Source of the DNA: Phoronis ovalis
Lineage: Eukaryota; Phoronida; Phoronidae
Direction of reading: 5' to 3'
Assembly (NCBI GenBank): GCA_028565635.1
Contig: JAOXYB010032730.1
Location: 1-30,164, forward strand
Length of the DNA stretch: 30,164 bases
The notes under the pieces were generated by a model, which saw nothing but the letters and a program-made list of their open reading frames with translations, had not been told where the DNA came from and ran no database searches. The translations under genes and the position numbers were made by a program. Shown in pieces: positions 1-10,557 of this stretch (positions are counted from its first letter, which is position 1; every line of letters begins with the position of its first letter).

Positions 1-464
1 CGATACCTACGATGTGTGAAAAGATCATGATTCTACATGTAATAGTTTTGAAGATATTTGGTGGAAAGAGTGACAGATGGACACTCGAGATTTAGTAGTA
101 TAGAAATCCATTTGCCCAGGTGTTGTTTTTCGGCTAGCTATAGACATACCATGAAAGGTGGGCAAAGTGTCTTTATGACAATAACGGTGACAATGGTGAG
201 GGTATCATCATAAGCTGATTCACTCATAATGTTACATTATTATTTAATTTCTGTATGAGCAGTAAATCATTCTTTTAATCTTCCAAACTAATTTCTTCAA
301 CTTTTTATTCCCAGGTTATCTATGTTTAAGGATCTATGCAATATCAAGACTATCCAAGGCAAGTATTTTGTATATGATGAAGCCCTGTTAGTATGAAATT
401 CACCGACAAGCACACTCTGTATGGTTGGGATTCAAGACTATTGGTTACTTTAATGTGTACTTGC

Positions 465-2365
465 CTGAATAGATAGTCTGGATGGTTCTTTACGTTGTCT
501 ATTACTTCGTCGTACTCCATATAAATCAGGCTTTTCTTCCCATTGCTGCAACAAGGACATACAAATATTTGTAGGAGCTCCTCTGAACGATACCCCCCTC
601 GGTATATTGTCAGCCATTTGTCTAATGTACCAGCCAGATCTGATATATTTTTAGCTTCTTATTATTTTATTTTTTAAATGTCATTTGTGGAATAAATTAA
701 CTAAACAGTTTTAAATTATAACAGAGAGTTCAGATCTGTGCTCCCTTAAAATAAATAATATAAAGATTACAAAAATATGTAATAAGAAGAACAGGTGTGT
801 TTTGGGAAATCATCCAGGCCTATTAGTATGAAAAGCAACAGCTATGTCGATCATGGATTACATTTACCTTTTTGAGGTCCTTGAGCCTTTCCTTCTTTGT
901 CTTAGTTTTGTTTGAGTTGGCCGGTGACATATTATCTTGTGATTCCTCATTGTCACCAGTGTTTGCCATATTAATTTCAGTTTCGCTGGCTTTGTCCATG
1001 CCTTTGTCTGTATCACTACCAGAGACACTATCTGACCGACAGCCATTCTTTGAGCTATCACTGGATGCATTGCCTGAGCTTGATATACTATCAGATTCAC
1101 TGAAAATAGGCAAAACACTTCAAATGGCAAATTCAACTTATGCTGAAAATGACTGCATTAAGCACATGCATGCATATGAGGGTTTAACCAATAGCTGTTT
1201 TTAAAAGTTGATAAATTCATTTACATAAAGCCGAATTTGTTCTTCCATGTAAAAGAAACAAAATATGTGTGTTGTTAACATAGTAAAACACAATAAAAAA
1301 CTTTATTTAGTCTAATCCATGTTGATGAGTAAAAGTACCAAATTAAAGGCTTTTACACAAGTTGTGAAGTAGTATTAACTGATCATTTATATTTCTGACT
1401 TTTCAGATACAAAATGCTGCGACTTTTAAATGAGTAGTATGAAAAACTACTCTTAAGTTATACTTGCAATTTGAAAAGAGAATGTAACTATTTACCTGGA
1501 TTGACCTGACCCTGAATCTGAACTACAATCAGATGCAGAATCTACTACATCCTCTTTTTCTTTGTCATTTTCTTCAGCCTTCTTATTTTGAGCAAAAATG
1601 CCACCCTGAAAATCTCCAAAGCCAGCAATACCAAACTAAAACAAAAGAAAATAATCCTACAATGAAAATCTGAATGTTTTTTATATGAATACAATGGAGC
1701 CCTTGTTAAATTATTTGCATAACTTGTTTACAAAAAAGTAATTAAGATGTTTTATCAAAAATAAATTCAATCAACATCTAATTTTTTTAATGAAATATAT
1801 TTAATCATGTTTATATGTTGCAATTATGGTAATCTTAAGGAAACATTAAGCTTGAAAAATCTTAACTTTACAAAAATGGGTCCCATGAAAAATGAGTAAA
1901 TTTCAAGGTCATTTCAATGTCACATGGTTCAACTTCAGAACTTAATAGTCAAAACAGTGGTCCACATTTAATTATGAATTTTTTTTAAGTATTTGTGATT
2001 ACAACTACGGATTAAGCAGCAATTCGGCCAGATTTGCATGTCGGACTTCAACAAAGTCATGGCAAATTTTCCGTCATAACATAACTTTATTTAATCAGTT
2101 GTTGCCTTTACAAGTACTTTAAGAGTAACTTTAAACAGTATGTGTAAATACGATTTCTACAGGCCTACCAACACAAGGTTTGCTAATCAACTCTCCGGAA
2201 TATGGTTCAATCAAAAACTGCAAGTTTTTCAAACCATGCTAATAACTTAATAACCTGAATAACATATGAAGAATTACAGAGGTTATTTAGTCGATTAAAG
2301 GAGAAAAAATTGACCATGTATCAAAAAAACTGCAATATGTCTCTAAGTTTTACCTGGGAAGTCAT
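465..2365 (-). CDS. CHD1: CHD1/CHD2-family chromatin remodeller, N-terminal exons (partial, runs off the left edge)
   Basis: Four coding pieces on the minus strand join in frame: 2354-2365 (MTSQ, donor CAG|GTAAAA), 1496-1635 (46 codons plus AG), 868-1099 (completes the split Ser codon, 77 codons, donor AAG|GTAAAT) and 465-545 (27 codons). Acceptors are TTTTAG, TTTTCAG and TTGCAG. The first 120 residues are Ser/Asp/Glu-rich and low in complexity, as at CHD1 N-termini. The last piece reads QWEEKPDLYGVRRSNR followed by a basic stretch and EPSRLSI, the conserved block that precedes the chromodomains in CHD1 and CHD2. The family are SNF2-type ATP-dependent nucleosome spacers that bind H3K4me3 in the nucleus; the chromodomains and ATPase would lie left of position 465. 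The start Met is chosen because MTSQ joins at phase 0 to the next exon, which has no Met. The family call is firm. CHD1 rather than CHD2 is inferred, since invertebrates usually keep one copy. The last donor is GC, not GT. Confidence 0.85.
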
Positions 2366-2455
2366 TTTGCCTTACTCCGTCATTATCTTGCTTTTGTAGA
2401 TGGTCACAGAATGCTTTCATATACAGATCAGAATACTTAGTACATAGTTTCTTTC
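2366..2455 (-). other. 5' UTR part of CHD1 exon 2
   Basis: The exon begins after the acceptor ...TTTTCACCATAG (AG at 2457-2456) and continues into the start codon at 2365. It carries upstream ATGs, one followed at once by a stop (ATG TAC TAA) and another opening a frame that overlaps the main start. The exon's other open frame has no homology that I recognise and does not join in frame to the following CHD1 exon, so I treat this stretch as leader. Confidence 0.55.
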
Positions 2456-2794
2456 CTATGGTGAAAACACGAGGAATTTTATAAAAGGCCATATTGATAA
2501 GAAATAATAAACAATGTTGCATAATAAAGGCTTGATAAAAATTATTAACAACGAAGAGATTAGCCAAGATTTGTATTTGTAACACCGCTTCTAAAATCAA
2601 ATTCTCCAGTGAAAATGTGAAGCCTTAAGATTAGTTAAAAGACAAACGGAATTTTCATGCAAAAAATTAACTGCATTAATGTGTTTTAGAGTCCATTGGC
2701 TCAAACAACAACCATATGCCTACATATTATCACATATTATTATTCAGCAATAAATGGTAAACGATAAAATCTGAATTACAAATCATGCACTCAC

Positions 2795-2850
2795 ATCTGG
2801 AATTCTAGGAAACCTCGGCAGCCATTTTACTTAGTTACCCGGATGAAGTG
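2795..2850 (-). other. Probable first (5' UTR) exon of CHD1, with a six-codon upstream ORF
   Basis: A strong donor, CCAGAT|GTGAGT, ends an exon at 2795 on the minus strand. Its 5' limit is unknown; 2850 is nominal. Within it ATGGCTGCCGAG starts at 2825 in good Kozak context (AAAATGG) but meets TAG after six codons (MAAEVS), so it cannot start the main protein. The AAAATGGCTGCC stretch also resembles a YY1 site (AANATGGCNGCC), which is common near transcription starts of housekeeping genes. The transcript evidence is only splice-signal logic. Confidence 0.45.
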
Positions 2851-3058
2851 CTGTGGATGCTGGGTAATTTGAAGAAACAAGTAATAAGAATATTTCAAAT
2901 TAATCGCAAGCGTAAGGAGAGATGAAAACAGTTATTAAATTCTATTATGATACTAAAAGTAGTTAGCATACACTTTAAAACAACAAAATAGCTCGCTGCG
3001 AATTTTACCCACGGTAAAATATTATTTATACAAAAACAATTAGTGTAAACTCATAGAG

Positions 3059-3131
3059 GTCACCATAGTGTAGTGGTTATCACGCTCGCCTCACACGCGA
3101 GAGGTCCCCAGTTCGAGCCTGGGTGGTGACA
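3059..3131 (+). tRNA. tRNA-Val (anticodon CAC)
   Basis: The 73-nt sequence folds as a full cloverleaf. The acceptor stem is GTCACCA/TGGTGAC and the D arm holds GTGTAGTGGTTATCAC (internal A box). The anticodon arm is CTCGC-CTCACAC-GCGAG with anticodon CAC, and the T arm is CCCAG-TTCGAGC-CTGGG (B box). The discriminator is A. It has no intron, and CCA is not encoded, as expected in eukaryotes. The body closely matches the usual animal tRNA-Val(CAC). It decodes GUG in cytosolic translation. It lies about 230 bp upstream of the CHD1 first exon, on the opposite strand. Confidence 0.97.
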
Positions 3132-3135
3132 ATCC

Positions 3136-3140
3136 TTTTT
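3136..3140 (+). terminator. RNA polymerase III terminator of tRNA-Val
   Basis: A run of five T residues begins five bases after the tRNA discriminator base, the normal Pol III stop signal. Confidence 0.85.
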
Positions 3141-3427
3141 GTCAGATCCGGGAAGAAGGTTGACTATTTTCTTGTTTCATTTTTTTTCTGTTCAGCTAAC
3201 ACATCATACCGGCATAATGCATCGTCACATAAAAAACATAACTAACTAAAAACTTGTACAAATAAAAATATCAATAAATCAAAATAGTAAATAATTGATT
3301 TACAAGTTTTACAGGTATCACAGTGTGGCAATACAAGTTTTTAACATCATGTACAATGCAAAACTAAGTGTATATAAAATTTGTATTTCACTCTTTTTTA
3401 TAATTTTCTGTTTTGTGTGTACTGTAC

Positions 3428-3630
3428 AAGTTCGAACCGGCTAATTCCCCTTTCCTCAGCATCCAAATCAGCTAGTATAAGAATTTTAAAGTTGTCATTT
3501 CCTTTATTGCTTCAAAAAAAATATATATTACATATTATGCTACAATTAACTTATGTTACCACAAGTTGGAACCGAGCAATTTCCCTTTCGCTAACATACC
3601 AATTAGTAAGATGCTAACATTTGTACTTTT
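3428..3630. repeat. Two degenerate direct repeats, about 135 bp apart
   Basis: A stretch beginning AAGTTCGAACCGGCTAATT at 3428 recurs in diverged form at 3563 (AAGTTGGAACCGAGCAATTT). Both copies continue through CCCTTTC..CTAA/CAGCAT and end in an AT-rich tail. It looks like an old tandem duplication or a decayed repeat family. No coding potential is evident. Confidence 0.45.
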
Positions 3631-3678
3631 AAATACCTATTGGTGAAAAATTGTGGTTATTATTTTACATAATACAAT

Positions 3679-3866
3679 CTATTGCAGCTCTGTTGTCACT
3701 GTTCTACGGCAAGTGGTCTTGGGCCTGCCTGACTTTCGTTTACCAGTTGGTGTCTAACGGAGGGCTATCTTGGGGATTCGATCTTGAGGCATTCTCAGTA
3801 CGTTGCCCAGCCATCGGAATCAGCGCCTTTTGATTTCCGAATAGCAATGGGATCGCCAGAGCTGCC
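3679..3866 (-). mobile_element. Non-LTR retrotransposon (LINE) C-terminal remnant, inactivated
   Basis: Read on the minus strand, the fragment gives SEIKRR, stop, FRWLGNVLRMPQDRIPKIALR, stop, then TPTGKRKSGRPKTTCRRTV and a final stop. This is the conserved tail of many LINE polyproteins downstream of the reverse transcriptase, (R)WLGHVLRM..(R)IPK.AL.W.P.GKRKRGRPKTTWRRT. At least two in-frame stops and a Trp-to-Cys change show it is dead. Base composition is visibly more GC-rich than the flanks. No reverse-transcriptase core or 3' tail is present nearby, so the piece is heavily truncated. The family (RTE-, CR1- or Jockey-like) cannot be told from this tail. Confidence 0.75.
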
Positions 3867-3869
3867 AAA

Positions 3870-3907
3870 CTTCTTCACCACGTTAAGGTGGTGACCCCAC
3901 GAAGAAG
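3870..3907. repeat. Short stem-loop beside the LINE remnant
   Basis: CTTCTTC at 3870 pairs with GAAGAAG ending at 3907, and an inner TCACCAC/GGTGGTGA stem encloses a short loop. It abuts the sense-strand start of the LINE fragment and shares its GC-richness, so it is probably part of the same insertion. Confidence 0.4.
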
Positions 3908-3909
3908 CA

Positions 3910-6900
3910 TAAAAAGAGAGTGATGTTAACAAATTCTACAAAAAGTATTTGTTTGCTAGCTTATCTGAACTTCATTAGTTATACAATATTCTTCATGCAC
4001 TCCTGGAAAATTCACAAAAAAGCTGAAAAAATGTTGCTTAGTGATCCTGGAGTTTTGTACAACTATAGCCATGCAACTAAAATGAGCATATAAATAATTT
4101 TCAGTGGCCGGAATCCATTCACATCACCGCTTTTATCAATTATTTATTTACAGCTCAAGACATTTTTTATCTCCAAAACCAGATTCGAAATAAACTAAGC
4201 CCAAACATTGCGGTTGCACCTTTCGATCAGTATTTGTTAAAATTATCAATTTTTTTCTGACTGAAAGCACATGAAGAATATTTTGTAACTAATGCCACTT
4301 GTGTTCATTTTCCGCTAAAATATTCAGAAAAATCGTTTAAAGTGTTTGGAAACTTCCACCTCAGGGCGATAATCAGAGAGAAAAGTAGTAAAAGCAAAAA
4401 CAATCTTAAAAACTTGTAGATTGTTTTATTAAATACTTGTCTTTTAGAGCGTTTTCATTTTTTGATATTTGTTCGAATCTCAATCTGGTTCTGAATATGA
4501 ATCTAGCTATCATTTTAAGTTCGTCATTTACTACTCACAGTAACAAATGCTCTCGCAATTGGCTTTGAGATTCGGACCTGGTTTCTCATGCATTTTTATT
4601 GTGTTTATGTGTGTTTTGATATATTACTGGTACTGGACTTTGAATGGTGGTCTTCCTGTGACCTCGGATAGTAAATGATTCCCGTACCGCCTTTAAGCAG
4701 TGCTGTAGGTGCCTGCATGCCAAACAAAAGAAACTGTCCCGTTTTTTAATTGATATGCTGAAGGCAAGTACATAATTCTAATAAAACAATAAACGCATGC
4801 AAATCGCAAATAAAAATTAAACATAGTACATTCAAATCTATTTTAACATCCTGTGCCACAAATAAAAAGATTGAAGTAGAATAAGTTTAAATTTAATAAA
4901 TGTGTGCGGCTTAGTAATTGTGGCTTCTTTTTAGAAGATAGGATACTTTAATAATTGTAATTATATTTTCTTTGCATTTTTATATCTAGGATATATAAAA
5001 CTCTTAAGTTGGAGTTTTACATAACCTAGTTCAAACTGACTGGCTTCATGAAGGCCACATATTTCATTTTACAGCTTTACGGTTTTCTTTTTTTACCGTG
5101 TCAAATGGTAATGAAATTTTATAATATTTGAATCAGGTTTTTTATAGGTTTAATATTTGAATTAAGTTTTTTGATAGGTTTAATTTGAGAATTTCTTTTT
5201 TACAATTACATTTTTAAAGTGATGTAAGTACTACACAATTTTAGTCACTTGTCTAATATTAAAGAAGTTAGTGGATTTTTTCTGCTTTCGTTTAATTGGC
5301 TATACGCTTGCTATGTTAAAAAATATTAATCTTCAGAGTATAAACATTATCAGTGGAATAGAGCCGATATATTCATTTTTATAAATTAAACCTTAAAAGC
5401 TTGAAATATCAAAAAGGCTGCATTTCACAAAAAGCTTTAAAAAAATTCAAAATATTCCACTGATGACATTTTAATTTAAAAATGAATACAAAAATCCTTT
5501 GCCAAGTCTTGGAAATAGTTGATAGAAAATCAAACTTTTACAGAATGTCAGATATAGCACATTTCCGGTAGAAACTTTATTATAAAACAGCCTTTATCTT
5601 TTTACGTTTAATTCGAACTTTTATGCAAAAATCTTGTTTAATCTGAAAAATGAACTACATTAAGGCGTGCATTTGCGGTGATCGAATTCTGATGTAAGGC
5701 CACACCAAAAGGATGAGTTGTTTTTAAAAACGGAGTCGGTCGTTGTTTTAGTGTTATTGGCTTGATCCATGTTACAAAAAACAAAAAGTGTATCAGTAAC
5801 ATAGTAATAAAACATATTCAGATTGGTCGTAATAATAGAATTTTACTTTCAAGTCTAAATTTCCAAACACATTTGTATTCAATAAGCATTTTTGCAAAAT
5901 TATGAAATTAATCGATTTTTTTTTACTTTGTTTTATGATTAAAAACGATAAATGGAGTAATCATATGTACATAATGCTTAACTTTGTAAATATCGCGTAA
6001 AAAACACAAAAGTTTTTATTAACTTTCAACAACGTGCACAAACAATTTACAACTGTAAAACTTATAAATTACAAGTCCATCTTATTCTTAAAACATTATT
6101 TTTTAAAAATATCGTTCTTGTTGTTATTGTTACGGAAAAGTCACCTTTCTCAAAAATCGTCATAAACAGTTACAATGTTAACTAATTTGTTTATGTGCAC
6201 TTCGAAACAAAATCAGCAAAGAATGTATCCCGTCCGTTTTTTGATATAGCCTAACTTCTTTGGAAATCTATTAAGGTACGTTTGTCTGTTCTTCCCAGAA
6301 AAAATAACGCAGCAGGGAATCACGCGTATTTCCATATTCTCAATTGATACGTGATATCGCGCTCAAATCTTTCAATAATCTTAATAGTTTAGTAAGATAT
6401 TTATCCCATTTTGCATTAAAAAAATTGTGACAAGTGAAAACGTAGTTTTATTCAAAATTAAAGTCATATTTCTTTCCGAATTTCTATTCATGATTTGAGA
6501 CCTTTTTCTCGGCTTATTTTGGAAGATCTAACCCATAAAACAGAATTTGTTTTACAAAACTGTATAACAAGCAGCGAAATAAATTGGTTTACAATTATCA
6601 CTATATATATATACATTATTATATTTTATATAGCTATGTTAGTTATGAATCAAATACTTACGTTTCAACTCGATTCACACGGGTCGCTAAGAAACTTCCA
6701 ATGTTATATAAATAAATACCTGTTTATACACTTTAATACTTTAATAGTACAGCCGTCTATATGAAATCGACAGAAATATTTTACACTCGGTTGCCCCATG
6801 GTAGTTTTTGGGTAGTTTGTAAGATCAGTGTAAGAAATTAACATTAAGAATAATGTTAAACGTGTATTAAGCTACCAATAATGATGGTAATCTAGGAATA

Positions 6901-9040
6901 TTGGTGTATCAATTTTAAGTGTTTGACGAAATTCAAGAAAGAATGCCGTTTATTTATTTTTCTTTTTGTTGTTTTATTATATGAAAGACTAGGTTTTAAA
7001 GGAGATTATGTCGAGTCAGTCAAGCAGGAGTGTGTTTAAAGGATATTATTACATTTATATGACCCCACAACAAGGAGAAGGATAGAATACATTTCCATAA
7101 CACGAATCTGCAGTAAAAATCATAGGCAACTTCAAGTAAATTAGATAGATTACAGAAGTACAAGAATTTCGAGGAGGATATAATCTGAGGTAAATATATA
7201 TGCACTCAGAACTTAGTAAGTATGGTTTGTAGAAATCCCAGTAGATATCACGTTTATTATAAACTCTTGATTAGTTAAAAAGCATTTGTTATTTATCAAT
7301 ACACCGTACTGGGGATGTGTAAAAATATTCATTGTGTTACGTCGATTATTGCACTGTATTGCTGGTCCATAATCAGCTCCGGAATCATGCAGCTTCATGC
7401 GGGCGGTGCATTTGTGCGATCATGAGCTTACTGATCGTGCCGCTAGTAAAGAAGAATCATTGAAGAAATTTATATCTCATTATGCTCTGGGATTATCCTT
7501 ATGTACGATTCCTTATTAATATCATTATTCTGTTATTACCAGTTGAAATGCAGATCAAATAACATTATCTTGCATTCTATATATTGATTATTGTGTATGT
7601 TGCATATTTCTAATTTCTGCGAGATAAAGTGAAAATTCCTTTTATCACATTCCCCGGAGAAATTTCCTCGGTACATGTACAGTATAGTTTTGTCGTGGAT
7701 ATTGACCATTAGATTTTAATGCGGGGATACGAGCCGGTGATGCTATGAAAGTTTACACCCTGGTTTACAGTTTTGGAGGATCCAGAGCACTGGAATTGCG
7801 TACCAAACTGCCAATATTATAATGAAAAAATTTGTTCCAGTAACTGTTTTTATTACTTTATCTGTGTATTTAAAACGAACCCTGGACGAAACCCGAAATA
7901 ATGACGAGCTCCATCCATTCCAGTTACGTCTTATAGCTGCACACTTACTAATAGTAATTTCAGCTAATGAAATGATAGTCGGAGCAGAATAATTAAATAT
8001 AGTCGTCATTGTTTAAAATAGCTAAATAATCTGAGTGTATTGATCCCAATATTTTAAATCACAGACAGGCATAATGAAGCATAGGACTTGTTATAACCTG
8101 ACATTAAACGTCGGTAAAAATACGTACTCGGTTCTGACGCAGAAAGTAAAGTTGTGTTTTTTAGTGAGAGCTTTATCCTGGCCGGTGAGTTATTCAGGCC
8201 AGTTTCAGATCATTAATTTTAATTTGGATATACTGTATATGTAGCTAGTAAGATATTCTACCAACCAGAAAGTCGTATAAACCGGCGTATTAAAAAAGTA
8301 TAACAGAGGTATAAAGTTTGAATTTGAATATGGTATTAACCGTATATCAACTTGGTTATCGATACTGATAAAGCACACACTTTATTCATTATATTGTGCT
8401 GTATCTATTGGTCATCAGTTCGTCTTGCGAGAAAATAATCCAACATTCCTTGACAGACATTGACATGGCTGCTGGCCCAATGTAGCTCGGGAATATAGCA
8501 ACGCACACGTTCAGGATGAACAAAGGAAGAACCTGGGACGAAACTTTTTTTAAATATAGATGAAGATACGCTGCTAAATGTCTCGAAGTGACACCGAGTT
8601 TTAAGCTTATCTATTGTTTATTATATAGGCATTTTGCATTCTCTGTTAAGATGAATGTTGCTCGGTTAGTAATGACTACTTGGCCACTTGGCCTCGGTTT
8701 ATATTTATTTAGTAATTATACTAAATTTCTCAGTCTTTACGTATTTACAGTTTTCTTGTTTAATAAATATCAATCTCTAAATTAAAATTTACAATGTTTT
8801 ACAAAATACGAATGTCAAAATGTTGTCAATCTCGCGCCTCTTATTCCGATGGTTATTCTGTATGATTATTCCTACTGACGATATCAATCGTTTACTAAGG
8901 TACTGATGGTTTTAGCCAATTAGCTGTAATTATGTATAAATATATATTGGTTTTTATTTATTAATAAGCTTTAAGTAAACCTCATTATTGAGAATCGTCA
9001 GTCAGTCCCTAAAGTGAGCACCTCACATGACGTTTTGTAC
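3910..9040. other. Gene-poor AT-rich stretch
   Basis: No ORF with protein-like composition, splice-consistent exon or RNA gene could be supported. Short ORFs here are AT-driven and lack conserved motifs. One small tandem duplication is present at 5123-5181. The stretch could hold introns, regulatory DNA or non-coding RNA that cannot be recognised by eye. Confidence 0.5.
5123..5181. repeat. Tandem duplication, two units of about 29-30 bp
   Basis: AATATTTGAATCAGGTTTTT..ATAGGTTT is followed directly by AATATTTGAATTAAGTTTTT..ATAGGTTT. It differs by a few substitutions and one inserted G. A local slippage duplication is likely. Confidence 0.7.
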
Positions 9041-9042
9041 AC

Positions 9043-9448
9043 GGGGGTACTCAAGGTATTTTTTGGTGGGGCTGTGCTGCCCAGTTAAAATTTTGGATTT
9101 TGGATTGTATACTTCTTACTGTATTTCTTTGGATTGCTACCGTAAAGAAATTCAAAAATTTGGATTGCTACCCACTACTTACAGCAAACAATTTGGATTA
9201 ATTTTAGGTTTGTATCCATAAAATAATTTTTGGAATTTGGTTTGCAATAGTCAGTTTGCGTAAAATGGATTGCTACTCAAATATTTTAAAATTTCAGATT
9301 GCTACTCTTATATTTCACAAAATTTGGATTGCTATCTTTATATTTCCAAAAATTTGGATTGGGTTTGCTGCCACAAGCTAAAATTTTGGATTGGGTTCCG
9401 CGGCACATCCCCGTAACAAAAAAAAACATGAGTAACCCCTCCCCGGGG
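9043..9448 (+). mobile_element. Inverted-end element E1 with internal TTTGGATTGCTACC repeats
   Basis: The left end reads GGGGGTACTCAAGG..TTTT..GGGGCTGTGCTGCCC. The right end is its imperfect inverse: GGTTCCGCGGCACATCCCCGT..A-run..CATGAGTAACCCCTCCCC. Between them a unit near AAATTTGGATTGCTACC recurs about eight times at uneven spacing. Short ORFs through it encode repeated FGLLP/LDCY peptides, which explains the ORFs seen here without implying a gene. No transposase is encoded. The architecture resembles a non-autonomous DNA element with tandem core repeats. The related copy E2 lies inverted at 14973-15214. Confidence 0.65.
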
Positions 9449-9976
9449 TTTTGTAATCTGATGAAAGTAAAGAAAATGGTGCACAGTTTCTGTTTACTTT
9501 GTATACGAGCATATTATTTATTCAAGTTATTAGAAATACACTCGCTGTACATGTACAGTAAAAATGTATGATCTGCTTCCCACGATGATTCTCACGAAAA
9601 TGGCGTTACACCGTGTCAATTTATCAATATTTTGGAACAATTGAGAATATTTTCAATGTCTAAATGTTAAACAGTCATTTAGTAGTAACATTATTTGTAG
9701 TAACCTATTCTATTCAGCACTACGATGCGATGTTTTGTTACATTTTGCGTAATCATTGGAAAGATGCCGTTTTAAAATGGTATTTAGAAATTTAACGCCT
9801 TTATGAAATAATCAGTTTAAGTTAAAATGTAAAGAGTACAGGTTAGCTGGTATCACTCCGGGGTACTTCACAAAATGTTGCTTAAAAAAGATTATTAATT
9901 TGTTTGAAGTGATAATACTTGTTTGCTAAACATGACAAACCTTGTTTTTTAATGACAGAAATGAAGTAAAATACCT

Positions 9977-10345
9977 GACCCACTCTGCTAATTTGATTAA
10001 AAAAACGAATCCACTCTATGACAATGAAGTTAGTCCCTTTTTTCTTATTAAATTAATTGTCGGAAAAAGGGAACTATTTTTTTTTATTATTCGAAGTTTT
10101 GCTTTGAATAAGAAAAAAGGATGTAATTCCCTTTTCCTTGTTTAATTTTAAGTCTAGTTTCCTTATTCATATCGAAATCGACTAAGAAAAAGGAAATAGC
10201 TCCCTTTTCCTTATTCAAACCAACATTCTAATAAGGGAAAGGGAAATTTTCCTTTTCCTTCTGAAACCCTAAATCGAATAAAGAAAAGAAACTTAGTTTG
10301 TTGTCACACCCATTCTGCTATTAAATTAGATAAAAAACGAATCAG
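9977..10345. repeat. CTTTTCC-rich inverted and direct repeat block bounded by a direct repeat
   Basis: The block carries many copies of TTCCCTTTTCCTTATTC in both orientations (for example near 10034, 10062, 10104, 10127, 10190, 10202, 10232 and 10248), able to form several hairpins. It is bounded by two similar stretches: CCCACTCTGCTAATTTGATT..AAAACGAATC near 9979 and CCCATTCTGCTATTAAATTA..AAAACGAATC near 10307. The boundaries could be a duplicated target or part of a larger tandem unit. Confidence 0.5.
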
Positions 10346-10557
10346 TTTGGGTTGCACATACCTTTATAACTAGAAGTCTGACAACCACCCCTGTATATCA
10401 CCCAATCTCATTAAAAAAATTCTTTCTAGGCTAACCAGAACAACTTATTGAAACAGTTTTAATAATCAGAGCCCGGCTAGAACGATATCAACACGCTTGT
10501 TTATATTATATTCCATTGGTGACTGCAGCTAAAGAATATACAATGGTGTGATCTGTA

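Noticed and set aside
301-400. Possible further CHD1 exon after TACTAACAG near 386
   Set aside because: The branch-point-like TACTAAC is directly at the AG, the following frame stops after 16 codons, and the peptide is unlike CHD1.
2343-2600. 85-residue minus-strand frame across the CHD1 second exon
   Set aside because: The frame does not join in phase to the next CHD1 exon (it meets a stop), whereas the short MTSQ frame in the same exon does. I treat it as leader sequence.
3651-3833. 60-residue plus-strand ORF
   Set aside because: It is antisense to the LINE tail remnant, whose minus-strand reading shows the conserved WLG..LRM..RIPK..GRPKTT motif.
7743-8009. 88-residue minus-strand ORF
   Set aside because: No domain, no consistent splice sites, and mixed hydrophobic AT-driven composition.
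9027-9571. Two plus-strand ORFs of 64 and 90 residues
   Set aside because: They run through the short repeat units of element E1 and consist of repeated FGLLP-like peptides, so they are not a gene.
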